Source: Actinidia chinensis (taxonomy: Eukaryota; Streptophyta; Magnoliopsida; Ericales; Actinidiaceae). Taken from it: 18,914 nt of DNA. Position numbers and translations under genes: made by a program. A model generated the notes under the pieces. That model did no database searches and was not told the DNA's origin. It saw only the letters and a list, made by a program, of their open reading frames with translations. Shown piece after piece: positions 8,948 through 17,739 of the stretch (positions within the stretch are counted from its first letter, which is position 1; each line of letters opens with the position of its first letter). The stretch is from NCBI GenBank assembly GCA_009663005.1, contig VIGQ01002139.1:1-18914 (forward strand), read 5' to 3'.

Positions 8948-10117
8948 TCAACCCAACAACGCCCAAACCCCCCCCCCACACACCAAAGCCGCCATTCCTA
9001 ACTGCCCGCCGTTAAATCTACCAGCGGCCGTTATCGTTGTCGTATCCGCCGCTCGTCGTCAGGACGCGTCGGACTCGGCGGTCAGCCTCCGCATCGACCT
9101 CTCCGCCGTCGGGGCCGGCGCAGCCTATCCGGCTTAAACAAGCCCGCCGGCAAAACAAAGACATTATCGATCTTATCGCAATCAGTGCTCCTAGCCACCA
9201 CCGTTCCGTCAACGTCGCCGTCATGACCTTGTCTTCAGAATCACGTCGTCGCGTCGTTCTGCACCGTGAAATCGAACTTCTCGCTCGTTCCGTCGCCAGA
9301 GTGTTTCATCCAATCGTTGCTCGATTTCAGCGTCTGCATCGACTGGGTACAACGGAACGCCGTGGTACCAGCACTAACGAGTCTTCCCGGCCGCCGTCAA
9401 GTTTTGTACTCGGGCATGAACGGCCGTCAAAGCGGCATCGCCGGGAAAACACCGTTAACCCTCCGTCAAGGTTTTCGTTAAAAGTGTCCAGAACGGCCCG
9501 AAGAAATTAACAGATCTGAAAACGTTTAAAGCTTGTTTTGAAATTAGGATTGTGCGATTTAGGGTTGGGCTAGGATTTGGGGTTCGGCTGCGGCGGAGGT
9601 GAGGATGTGGCTGAAGTGGATGACGGAGATGTGTCGGGGAGTTCGAAGTAGAGTTGACGGAAGGTGGCGGGCGAGGTCGCCGGTGTGGTCTACGGCGGCG
9701 GAAGGAGACGCGGCCGCCTTCTGGTGGTGAATGTTGACGTAGCAGGGGTCCTGCGCCTCGCCGGTGGCCTGAAGAGGGTGGCGGTGAGGGTGGAACCTTT
9801 GGGGATCTGGTGGAGTCTTGGCGCCGAAGTAGTCGCGAAGACGTGGAGCGAGAGACGTTGTGGAGGCGTGGAGAGGGGAGGTGATGGCGAGGAGAGTGGA
9901 CATGGCGGCGTTGTCAACGGCGCACACGGTGATGGTTCTCGCGGCGGTTGATCTAGGGGCGAGGTGGTAAGGCTCAGTGTAGTGGTTAAAAGTGGAGAAA
10001 TCCGGGTTGGCCTGAGCGGATGTGAGTTGGGTTGTGGGATGGGATGGGGACGGGAGGCGTGAGAGAACGAGGAGAGAGACCAGTTAGAGCTCCGGTAAGT
10101 GCCAGTGAGAGCTGCAT
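8948..10117 (-). pseudogene. FLA: Fasciclin-like arabinogalactan protein (FLA) pseudogene, full length but frameshifted
   Basis: FLAs are secreted, GPI-anchored cell-wall/plasma-membrane glycoproteins with one or two FAS1 adhesion domains. Read on the minus strand from the ATG at 10115-10117: MQLSLALTGAL (signal-peptide position), HNPTHI, then DFSTFNHY and the FAS1 H1 motif TVCAVDNAAM (9901-9930). Then come SLHV, RDYFGAK (9817-9837), LHQIPKGSTLTATLF, QATGEAQ, YVNI, GGRVSF and HISVIHFSHILTSAAAE (9581-9633). The second FAS1 domain shows DGGLTVFS (9443-9466), SMQTLKSSND (9307-9342), KFDFTVQND (9253-9285), KIDNVF-LPAGLFKP, and a C-terminal AGRFNGGQLGMAALVC..VWALLG hydrophobic tail ending in TGA (8948-8950). 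Order and spacing match two-FAS1 FLAs of the Arabidopsis FLA1/2/8/10 type. Successive motifs fall in different frames, with at least six shifts in the first FAS1 domain alone. No intron is evident, as is usual for these genes. Unlike its surroundings it is GC- and CpG-rich. Confidence 0.9.
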
Positions 10118-10880
10118 TGGCGCCGCCGCCGGAGAGGAGCCTTTGATGTGAGAACGTGTGATGGAACAGGCATTTGAGTGCGTCTTTTAAAGTGTCTGTT
10201 TAATACATATTGTAGCCTCAATCTTTCGCTTTCCTAAGCTTGCTTTTGTTTTTTGTTTCGTCTTTAAAAGTAGCAAATATATGTTTTTCTTCTTCGATAA
10301 AAATAATTTAAAAACACGAATTACTCAACGACAATGGAGAAATAATAAGGGAAAATGATAGGGTACACTTAATTGGTACCGAATGCCCACCTGATTAACG
10401 TGACCATTGGAGTAGCTGGTATGAGCGTTCCACTTAGTCTTTTCAGCAATCCAAATGCTCCACCTCATCAAGGGTGCATTTGGATGCAAGTGGTGTGTAC
10501 TCCTAGCATTACTTCATTAATAAGTGATTGACCTAAAAATGAGTCTGGGTTGTGACCATGATCCTCAATTTCGATAAAACAAATTAAATTTGTAAATATC
10601 GAATCAATTACAATGTCAATAGTTAACCTTATAGCAAGCGGCATTCACTTGGGGTAATAATTAGGGTTTTACTTTTTAATCAAAGAAAGTTTTACTGTGA
10701 ATCCATCTAATGGAAAAGTGTTATTCGGTAAAATTTTATCTTAATCTCCAAATATTAATTTTGGTGAAAAAAGGATTTCTTTTTTATGTCTTTAAATCTT
10801 TTTATTTATTATATATTTCTTCAATTATTGAAAAAGTAAAAATAAAAAATTGCTGCTCAAAACTGAACAAATCTTCAGAC
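10118..10880. other. Upstream flank of the FLA pseudogene, then AT-rich spacer
   Basis: 10118-10200 would be the 5' UTR and core promoter of the FLA copy; a weak TATA-like TTTAAAAG (minus strand, about 10184-10191) is the only candidate element. From 10200 the sequence becomes AT-rich. About 10370-10560 is less AT-rich (containing GGGTGCATTTGGATGCAAG) but shows no coding frame or known repeat. No gene is supported. Confidence 0.5.
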
Positions 10881-10889
10881 AATGCAAAT

Positions 10890-11030
10890 GCAGGCCCATC
10901 TTTATTCACTCTTGGCCCAGTGTTGGAACATAAACAAGAACAGTCGATAAAGAGAAACAAAGGAAATGTGTTCAAATACCAATTTTTTAACATCCCAATT
11001 GCAGCCAATCTTATTCGCTCTTGGCCCTAG
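10890..11030 (+). repeat. Diverged 30-bp direct repeat, copies 111 bp apart
   Basis: GCAGGCCCATCTTTATTCAC followed by TCTTGGCCCAG (10890-10920) recurs as GCAGCCAATCTTATTCGC followed by TCTTGGCCCTAG (11001-11030). The copies are similar along their full length with small indels. They account for the overlapping short open frames on both strands here, which I do not consider genes. Confidence 0.6.
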
Positions 11031-12763
11031 CATGAAGGACAGAGAGACCCACAACCTAGCAAGTGAAGGATATGGGCATGACAATGAGTTTTTAGAAAGT
11101 GAAAGCTAGTTTAGCTGCTAAAATTCTCTTCTAGTTTTAAAAAATAATGTGGGAAAATTAATAAAAGCGCCCTGCTGGGATTTGAATGTTGTAAAAAATA
11201 AATTCTAAATTTTTTACCTACAATTCAAACCATTCATTAGCCTCTGTTTATGTAATTTGATGGCACCAAGTGTTTGCCCGCCCAAAATATTTTGAAAGCC
11301 AACCATGCGAATGGGGGCCTTTTTTGAAAGTCTCAATTTCTGCCTTAAAATTCAACTCTTTTGTTTCACACCTAATTTAATGTCCACCTCTCCAATTTTT
11401 TGCTTCGATATATGCCCTAATTTTTGCCCCAACTCTTATTATGTCTTTTTCCCAATTGTTGTCGCATGAATACTTAATATGCCGTCGAGTAAATAAAAAA
11501 ATTTATGGTCTAACTTGTTAAAATTAAGTCCTCATAGTTTAAGTTTATTCAAAGAACAACCTGAAGTTTTTTTTTTTTTAACTTTTATAATATTTTTAAA
11601 AAATGTCATGTTCATGTCACGAAATTCATACATAAAACAAAACATCACCATAAAGTCTGTAGCAATAATATTTTGGAAATAAAAATCATATTCCTAGGTG
11701 TTTTATGGTAATTAAAATGCTCATATCACAACCAAATTCTATGTAAAAATTCTGTATAGATTTTTTTTTGTCTATTAATTAGGAAAGTTGATCCTCTCTA
11801 AAATTTAATTTAAAATTGGAAAACATTAATGAGGAGTCTGGCTCTCAATGTGGCCATCACCATGAAATATAAAAAGAAAACAAAAGAATTATTATTTTCT
11901 TTAAACAATAATTGATTGAGCGTTGAGATTCAAATTTAACATCTACCCCCAAAAGCGCACATGTGCTTGAGGGGTGGAAATGAGGGACCCCCATTATGTA
12001 ACATTAATTTTCTAATTATTAACCACCACTTTTTTAGGTATCTTTGGGGTCCCTCGTGTTTAATTCCAAAGTGTTTGACAGGCTGTCTCTGGATTCATTC
12101 TCATCAACTCCTGTATTTTTTTCAAAAGACTACTGATATTATTTTTTTATTCGTTTTAAAAACAATTTTAACAAAAAAAATAAGTAAACAATCATCAATA
12201 ATTCATTGTTTAATAATTCTTTTTATTTTTTCCGATACCTTGGCCTTTTTCTGATTTTTTTTAGAAATTACGCTTTGAAAACCGTCAGTCAAAATATCTA
12301 GGTCGAAAATTTTTATTGTCAAAAATGATTTTGGAAACTAAACGAAAAAGAAGAAAGAGCATCTTTTTTTTTTGGAAATCTTGTAATTTAGTTAATTGAG
12401 AAATAAAAAAAGAAAAAAAGCAATAATGAGATTAAAAAAGATTGATCACGATGTATGAAACAGCTACAAATTACAAAGTACGTTTTATCTCAACTACTAA
12501 TAAGCCCCGGTTGCAATAAAATATTTTGTTCTAATTATATTTTTTAATTTGTTTTTTATCTTCCGTTCAATTTTTTTTTTCAGTTTGTTCTTAATTAGAT
12601 GAATTAAAAAGATAAAAAATCACACAAAAAAATCAGTAAAATCAGTTCCTTTTTCTCCCCGAATTAATTCAAATAATAGATTAATTTGGTTTAATTTGAA
12701 TCTTAATTAAACGGGATATAAATGAGCCTGAGTAGATATACAAGGCTTGATTGGGTGGGAGCT
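11031..12763. other. AT-rich intergenic region, no gene recognised
   Basis: Nothing coding is supported. Minor structures: a minus-strand tRNA-like B-box (ATTCAAATCCCAGCAG, about 11170-11188), a phrase near 11525-11560 resembling decayed DNA-transposon ends (GTCCTCATAGTTTAAG), and the palindrome and inverted repeat near 11957-12055. A 97-codon open frame at 11961-12254 starts inside that palindrome, is hydrophobic from T-runs and lacks recognisable motifs. Confidence 0.55.
11957..12055. repeat. Palindrome plus perfect 10-bp inverted repeat
   Basis: GCACATGTGC at 11957-11966 is a perfect palindrome, bracketed by CCCC and GGGG. Just downstream, GAGGGACCCC (11982-11991) is the exact reverse complement of GGGGTCCCTC (12046-12055), with a 54-base spacer. 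The G/C-rich arms stand out in AT-rich DNA and may mark an old foldback element. Confidence 0.6.
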
Positions 12764-13039
12764 TAAATTTTAAATATTACCAAGATTTCAAGGCGAAGTA
12801 ATAGGACTCTTCAAGATCAGTTTGAAAGCTTAAGAAACTTAAAAAATATGCTTGAGCTTGATTTGTTTATCATCTAATCGATTTAAATAAGTTTTAACGA
12901 GCAGATCACGAGACACTTCGAGTAGCTTGAATTGTTAAATTATTACTAAGGTTTTCAAGGCAAAGTAAGAGATTGTTCAAAATCAGTTAAAAGCTGCCGA
13001 GCTTTAAAAAAAATATATTGAGTTTAATTATTTATTAAG
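12764..13039 (+). repeat. Diverged tandem duplication, unit about 167 bp
   Basis: Copy 1 (about 12764-12872) and copy 2 (about 12931-13039) share an ordered series: TAAAT-TATTAC, AAG-TTTTCAAGGC, AAGTAA, TTCAA-ATCAGTT, AAAGCT, CTT-AAAAAATAT and TTGAG-TT. The linker GAGACACTTCGAGTAGCTTG resembles phrases rich in GAGCTTGA that are common in plant repeats. No coding content. Confidence 0.6.
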
Positions 13040-13963
13040 AAACCAAATATAAAATATGTCGGAGATTTTTATAGTATATCTCACCCACAACGGGAGATAA
13101 TGAGATAGCCAAAATACTCCAAAAACATATATCCCTATACCGAAGCCATCACTCAATATAGTGTCTCAGTATTTTTTCTCTCCACCCCCACATCCCTCTC
13201 TCACCTCTCCACCCAAATCCTAGCCCCCTTGAGAGACTATTTAAAACCATCAAGATCCATATATACAAGAATTCCTTTTTATCTAGAAAATCCAATGCAA
13301 TTAGGGATATGTTTCTTTCTCGGTAAATATTTAATTTGGTTAGAATTCACTTTTCCCCTTGGACATATCGGAGTCTTATGAATTCCGTACTGCCACACTC
13401 CAAATCTTCAATATATGTAAAAAATAATAACTAATATGGATCCCACTATCACACTTCAGTAGACCTCTATCCCATTAAAAAAAGTTTTTCAAGAGTCAAG
13501 TTCGAGTAAACTTTATTAGTTTAATCAATCCTAATTTTAATGGTTTTTGTTAAGAAAATCTCTAATCTAGAAAACAAAAACCAATTTGACGTAGCTTTTT
13601 TATTTTGACTTTTGATGATTTTGCCTAAAAAAAAGTCATCCAAACCCTAGAGCCAAACGGGGATTACTACAGCCAAAATGAGATCATAATTGATAATTTG
13701 GTTATAATCAAAAGTATAATTACGGTTGACCTTACGCACTTAATATTCGATATTAGTCTAAAATTAATAAATTATTCCGTTTAAAATGTATACGGGGATT
13801 ATTCATGTGCGGTAGAAGCCGGGGGAACAGCTAAGTGTCGGCAGGAGAGTAGGTGACTGGAATACACCAGCCTGGCAGAAATGTGGACAGCGAGTTTTTT
13901 TTTTTTTCTGCGCCAAATGGCCCACTCGTTCTTTCCAAATGATAAAGGGTATGGATTTTGTAA
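13040..13963. other. Intergenic, no gene recognised
   Basis: AT-rich overall. A pyrimidine-rich stretch at 13170-13240 followed by CTATTTAAAACC (about 13237-13248) looks promoter-like, but no coding exon follows. A GC-richer patch at about 13805-13895 (containing GAAGCCGGGGGAACAGC) ends in a long T-run; I could not assign it. Confidence 0.5.
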
Positions 13964-14772
13964 GGGTAAATTTCACTGACACCCCCTCGATTCATAAAAT
14001 CACACTGAACCCTCTCTATTATCTAAAAATCAAACCAAATGACACTGTAGCTAACTTTGAGACTTAAATGGCAAAGTTGCGAAAATACCCATGTTTGTTA
14101 TCATGATTGTCAGAAAAGGGAGATAGAAAATAAAGAGAGCAGAGCCGCAACCAAGACAGGTAAGTAACCACCGTCTCCCTCTACCAGCCACCGTCCAACC
14201 CCTTTCAACTTCTATTGAATTGACACCTTTCTGCCTCAAATACTTTCCACTACCAGCTCCACCGAAGGGGTGCCCCTTAGCATAGGCAACGCAGGCAGCC
14301 GTGGCCTTTATAATTGAATGACAATTACTTTGATTATGCTATAGTAAAAATTATATAGATGTTCTAATCTTGTAGAACTCGCGTAGGGCTCCAAATTTTC
14401 ATGACCGGCCTTGCTCCCACAAACCCACCTCATCTTTCACTAAAGCATTCTTCTCCTGTGCCCCCAGCCTCTACACCGTCAAATGGAATGATAAAAGTGG
14501 TAGTGTGGTGGGTTTCAAATTTTCAGTAGGGATGGAAGTGGGATTCTAGTAGAGTGGTGGAGTAATGATAGTTCCTTTGAGAAAGATAAGTGTAAAATAT
14601 TGGCCAAAATGGACATTTGAAGGATATAGCCAGTCAAACTAACGATTAAACTAAATTGTTTATAAACTATAAAGTCATAGGAGTGCAATGTGTTTTTAAA
14701 TAGCGAGGGGATGATGGTTGATTTTAAGAGTGATGATAGTGCTATCCAAGGGGTTGTAGTGGAATTCAAACC
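13964..14772. mobile_element. Second Mutator-like element, about 809 bp
   Basis: The left end begins GGGTAAATTTCACTGACACC and continues CCCTCGAT. The right end, read on the minus strand from 14772, begins GGTTTGAATTCCACTACAAC and continues CCCTTGGAT. Inward similarity is patchy but ordered (CACT, ACCCTC/CCCCTCGCTATT, TTAAA), giving arms of roughly 120-180 bp. Flanks TTTTGTAA (13956-13963) and TTTTTTAA (14773-14780) match at 7 of 8 bases, fitting a target duplication. The termini share the motif GG..AA.TTCAC..ACA.CCCC with the element at 4797-6026, so the two are probably the same superfamily. There is no transposase; the 62-codon minus frame inside (14051-14239) has no recognisable motif. Confidence 0.7.
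14265..14413. mobile_element. Possible nested hAT-like short element
   Basis: Inside the larger element, AAGGGGTGCCCCTTAGCATA begins a segment containing GGCAACGCAGGCAGCCGTGG and ends GTAGGGCTCCAAATTTTC then ATGACCGGCCTTG. Such GGCCGG-type ends and a GGCAACxCAGGCAGCC phrase recall short plant hAT derivatives; this rests on memory. The terminal repeats match poorly (about 6 of 13). Flanks GCTCCACC and GCTCCCAC could be a diverged 8-bp duplication. Confidence 0.35.
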
Positions 14773-14924
14773 TTTTTTAATGGGGAGTGATCCACACTTT
14801 TTTATTGGCTGCATAGGTGAAAAAATACAAAATAGACTTCTATTAAATAAAACGTGTGTATGAATATTCAATGGAAGGGTAAGTTAATAATCTGTATAAA
14901 AAAACAAAAAGAGAGAGAGTGTTT

Positions 14925-14954
14925 AAAGAAAGGAACGTGTGAATTCCTTTCTTT
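14925..14954. repeat. Perfect 11-bp stem, 8-base loop hairpin
   Basis: AAAGAAAGGAA (14925-14935) is the exact reverse complement of TTCCTTTCTTT (14944-14954), with the loop CGTGTGAA. It ends two bases before the left end of the 304-bp MITE. It is not followed by an obvious gene end, so a terminator role is not supported. Confidence 0.85.
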
Positions 14955-14956
14955 TT

Positions 14957-15260
14957 GAGTAAAGTACATTTTACAACTCTATATTCACAAAAAGTTTATA
15001 TGTACCATTTACTTTTTTAATTGTATCATAACTTCTTGTACTTTAGTCAAATATTAATGTGTACGTCATCCATATACCCTTCAATTAGAGTCATATGACC
15101 TCTTTTCACCACTTATTTGTTTAGAAAATAGATAGAATGACTACATATTATTTGATTTAAAGTGTAAGAAGTTGATTAAAATTTTTTATATTTTCAGACT
15201 CATCCTGTCAAGTGAACAAAAAAAATAAGTTTTTTATTAAATGGTAAAAATAATTTACTC
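14957..15260. mobile_element. MITE with about 140-bp imperfect terminal inverted repeats
   Basis: The left end GAGTAAAGTACATTTTAC and the right end read on the minus strand, GAGTAAATTATTTTTACC, match; including TTTT on both outer sides, 11 bases pair perfectly. Inner parts also match in order: AACTTCTTGTACTTTAGTC with CAACTTCTTACACTTTAAATC, then ATGT..GTCATCC with ATGTAGTCATTC, and TTATTTGTTTAG near the centre. The arms meet near the middle, so the copy is almost all inverted repeat. I found no clear target duplication, so the exact ends are uncertain. Confidence 0.65.
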
Positions 15261-16296
15261 AAAATAAAAGGCATATTATGTTTCTACTAATTTAAACATT
15301 ATAATATGACAGTGAGGTGGCATGGGACTTATTCCCCCCAATTCAAAATTTTAACAAATGTTGAAGGAGGGAGGCGTTCTATATTATAATATTTTTAAAA
15401 TTTAGAATTTAATATGTTCAAAATAAAAATGAGAGAGAGTGAAATTTGTAAAAGTTGGAGAATGAAAATAAAAATTAACCTTTTAAAAAAATTCTAATTG
15501 CTGATGTCACCTCGGCTGCCCCATTGTCATGGTTCAAAACCACTGCCTCACGATGTCCCCTCTCCTCTCTCTCTCTCTCTCTCCTCTCTCTCTCCCCTTT
15601 ATCTAAAAACTTATCCTGCAAAAATCATATGCTGCTCTCTCTCTCCTTCTCTTGGGCACTCTGTATCAAATATCTACCATTTTCCCTTTAATTTAATTTA
15701 GTCTTCTCCAATATATACGATTATCTAATCTATCTACCTATCGATATTTTCAAATCTTTGTAAATCTTGATTTTATTAACACACACGTGTGTATATATTT
15801 ATTATGTACTGTAATATAATCATAACTAATTTTATTCTAATCTCTTATTATTTAACGGTTTGAACTTCATTTGAGTTAATCAGCGGCTAAGATTCACCTG
15901 AAATTATTTTTTTCCTCTAAAAATATAATTTCTTTATCCTCAAGGTGTGGGATCCACATAATTCTTATTCAATGGACAAAAATCTCTAACTTAGGCAAAT
16001 ATTTTTATCTCTGGATTTATTTTTTTTAGTGGGACCACCCGCAAAAAAACTAAAACACTCTTTCTTTCTTTCCCCCTCATTTCTCCCACACTAACAATTT
16101 TTTTTCAAAATTATTATATTTTTTAATTTTTTTTTTATTTTATTTATAGTACTATAATCTTTTTTTTGTATATGCATGCATTTATCTTTTACTGACGTTT
16201 ATATCTATATGTTTTTAGATTATAACTTTAAACAAGTATACTTAAGAAATAGTCTTTTTTTTTACGTTAATACCCGTGGGCAAAGGCATTATTAGT
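15261..16296. other. Intergenic, AT- and CT-rich, no gene recognised
   Basis: No coding or RNA gene is supported. A 67-codon plus-strand frame at 15498-15701 is generated by the CT microsatellite. The rest is AT-rich with T-runs and shows no clear terminal repeats. Confidence 0.6.
15559..15600 (+). repeat. CT microsatellite
   Basis: An interrupted (CT)n tract on the plus strand with a few CC interruptions. A second, shorter CT-rich patch follows near 15634-15654. Confidence 0.9.
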
Positions 16297-16369
16297 GTAT
16301 CATATATGGCGGGCTAATATACGGGCTAGATGGCACTCTAGCTAAATAAGGGCTAGAATGAACAACTCT

Positions 16370-16393
16370 AATATATATATATATATATATATA
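16370..16393 (+). repeat. AT microsatellite 1
   Basis: About twelve AT units inside copy 1 of the duplication. Confidence 0.95.
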
Positions 16394-16501
16394 CATTTTT
16401 ATTTTCATCTTTGTCAAAATCTTGATTTTACCACACCGGTGCATTATATTATATATGTAGTATATATATGGCAGGCTAAAAAAAGGACTATATGGACACT
16501 T

Positions 16502-16532
16502 AATATATATATATATATATTATATATATATA
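16502..16532 (+). repeat. AT microsatellite 2
   Basis: Two AT runs separated by one register break, at the corresponding place in copy 2 of the duplication. Confidence 0.95.
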
Positions 16533-16576
16533 GTGTTGTCATCCTAGTCAAAGAACTTGATATACATACGTACACT

Positions 16577-16579
<3 letters not shown>

Positions 16580-16619
<40 letters not shown>

Positions 16620-16628
16620 ATATATATT
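16580..16628 (+). repeat. AT microsatellite 3
   Basis: The longest of the three, about 49 bases, with TAATATAAT interruptions at its right end. The open frames here on both strands (Ile/Tyr runs) are artefacts of the repeat. Confidence 0.95.
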
Positions 16629-16636
16629 TAACCACA

Positions 16637-16711
16637 CCTCTCCTTTAAAACATACGGGATAAATCCCTTAAATTTCTTCCAAATATGTCACCACCTATCC
16701 TTTAAAACATA
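16637..16711 (+). repeat. 18-bp direct repeat, copies 57 bp apart
   Basis: CCTCTCCTTTAAAACATA (from 16637) recurs as CCTATCCTTTAAAACATA (from 16694) with one mismatch, each preceded by CACCA or ACCACA. A small local duplication. Confidence 0.7.
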
Positions 16712-17319
16712 TCAATAAAGATATGATCTTTTAACAATATTTTAATTGTTTGAAGTTAAACCTCATCAAATTAATGACGAAAGAGAATAAGTGATAAATT
16801 TTCTAGTCCAACCCCTTCCACGTTAACTTTTTGAGGAAAATTTATCCCATATAACACGTATGGCTAGATATATAAAAAAAGATAAAAAAAATGAAACGGA
16901 AAAAATAGAATTGGGCTTTCAATTAGGGGTTTGTCATATTCACAACAAATTAAGTGAAATAAGGTTCGATGTTACAAATAGTAGATTTTGCACCAAGTCG
17001 ATTATTAAATCTACAATTGAAGGAACTGACCAATTAGACATTTGAGTGAAGTTCATAGGAAATTGTAATTTTTCCCTTATTTGGATCAGGGGCCTTCAAA
17101 CTAACAAAATCTATAGGCTTATAGCCAACGCTATAGGTCAAAATTTTTAGGGCCGAGCTTATAGTCAACCCAACCCCAAACTCATAGCCATCTGCCTCTC
17201 ACAGCGCTCTCACTCTTAGCCTCTGGCACACAGCAACAAAGCTGTGTGCTCCCAGTAATCATCCCCAAGGATTACATTTCTGTTCTTCCCATGCCTTTTC
17301 TGCTTTCAGATAACACGTT
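16712..17319. other. Intergenic, no gene recognised
   Basis: A 61-codon plus frame at 16860-17045 has no recognisable motif and an A-run-biased N-terminus. About 17100-17180 repeats CTTATAGCCAAC / CTTATAGTCAAC. The stretch 17180-17310 is less AT-rich and includes ACACGTTATATAGAAG, which could be a TATA-containing promoter for the exon-like segment that follows. Weak. Confidence 0.45.
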
Positions 17320-17334
17320 ATATAGAAGAAGGAG

Positions 17335-17460
17335 ATGGGAGAAGGAGCTAAGCACTTAGCTCATTCATCCTCAATATTCAACACTGAAGACTTCGGGAAA
17401 GATGCGGCCTCTATTGTGACAGACGACAGTAGCCTTCGTGGACAGAAAAATATCAGGCCC
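17335..17460 (+). other. Unidentified short exon-like open segment
   Basis: From ATG at 17335 the frame is open and of balanced composition for about 42 codons, beginning MGEGAKHLAHSSSIFNTEDF, before running into a CT-rich tract that supplies the remaining Ser/Phe/Leu codons to a stop at 17541. A TATA-like ATATAG lies about 15 bp upstream, too close for a normal leader. I do not recognise the peptide. It may be a decayed first exon or chance. Confidence 0.25.
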
Positions 17461-17516
17461 TCTCTCTTCTTCTCTCTCTTCTCTTCTTTCTTTCTGTCTT
17501 TCTTTCTTTCTTCCAT
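17460..17516 (+). repeat. CT/CTTT-rich low-complexity tract
   Basis: Pyrimidine tract of CTCTTCT and TTTC units on the plus strand. It accounts for the charged Arg/Glu/Lys minus-strand frame and the Ser/Phe plus-strand frame across it. Confidence 0.85.
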
Positions 17517-17739
17517 CATGTCCATATCTCTGTCTTTCTAATATAAATTCACTATTTATATTGGACGTGGACTTCCCTTGAAATTGGCTAACTTGGGCTG
17601 ATGGTTGTGTGCTTTTCAATTTGGGCTTCAAATGGTGGGACCAAACAGTATGTGCATAATTGGTAATCTTGTAGAAGCATAAAAGATGGCATCAACGCTA
17701 ACACGCTACCGATTAATGTGTGGGTAAGGGGCATTCCCT

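Larger units (their letters stand above)
16297..16583 (+). repeat. Diverged duplication carrying AT microsatellites
   Basis: Copy 1 (about 16297-16450) and copy 2 (about 16457-16583) share an order of blocks: ATATATGGCRGGCTAA, then GG-CTA-ATGG-CACT, a TA microsatellite, and TCATC-T-GTCAAA followed by CTTGATTTTACCACA or CTTGATATACATACG. Indels and substitutions are frequent. Its origin as a tandem repeat or part of a transposon is unresolved. Confidence 0.55.

Noticed and set aside
9037..9510. Longest open frame in the window (157 codons, plus strand)
   Set aside because: It is antisense to the second FAS1 domain of the FLA pseudogene. Its Arg/Ser-rich composition follows from reading GC-rich coding DNA on the wrong strand.
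9559..9927. 122-codon minus-strand frame taken as a separate protein
   Set aside because: It is one frame of the FLA pseudogene. It carries AVDNAAM, DYFGAK and SHILTSAAAE, but neighbouring motifs lie in other frames and the family continues on both sides.
9664..9951. 95-codon Gly/Val-rich plus-strand frame
   Set aside because: Antisense to the first FAS1 domain of the FLA pseudogene; the glycine-rich look is an artefact of GC-rich antisense reading.
11160..11245. Minus-strand tRNA-like signal (B-box ATTCAAATCCCAGCAG)
   Set aside because: No matching A-box at correct spacing, no cloverleaf, no tail or flanking duplication. Too weak for a tRNA or SINE call.
12550..12622. AT-rich inverted repeat (TTTTTTATCTT / AAGATAAAAAA)
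   Set aside because: Real complementarity but made of A/T runs that are expected by chance here.
14515..14871. 118-codon minus-strand frame
   Set aside because: It crosses the right end of the second Mutator-like element into the flank. The hydrophobic Leu/Ser/Ile composition is typical of AT-rich DNA, with no family motif.
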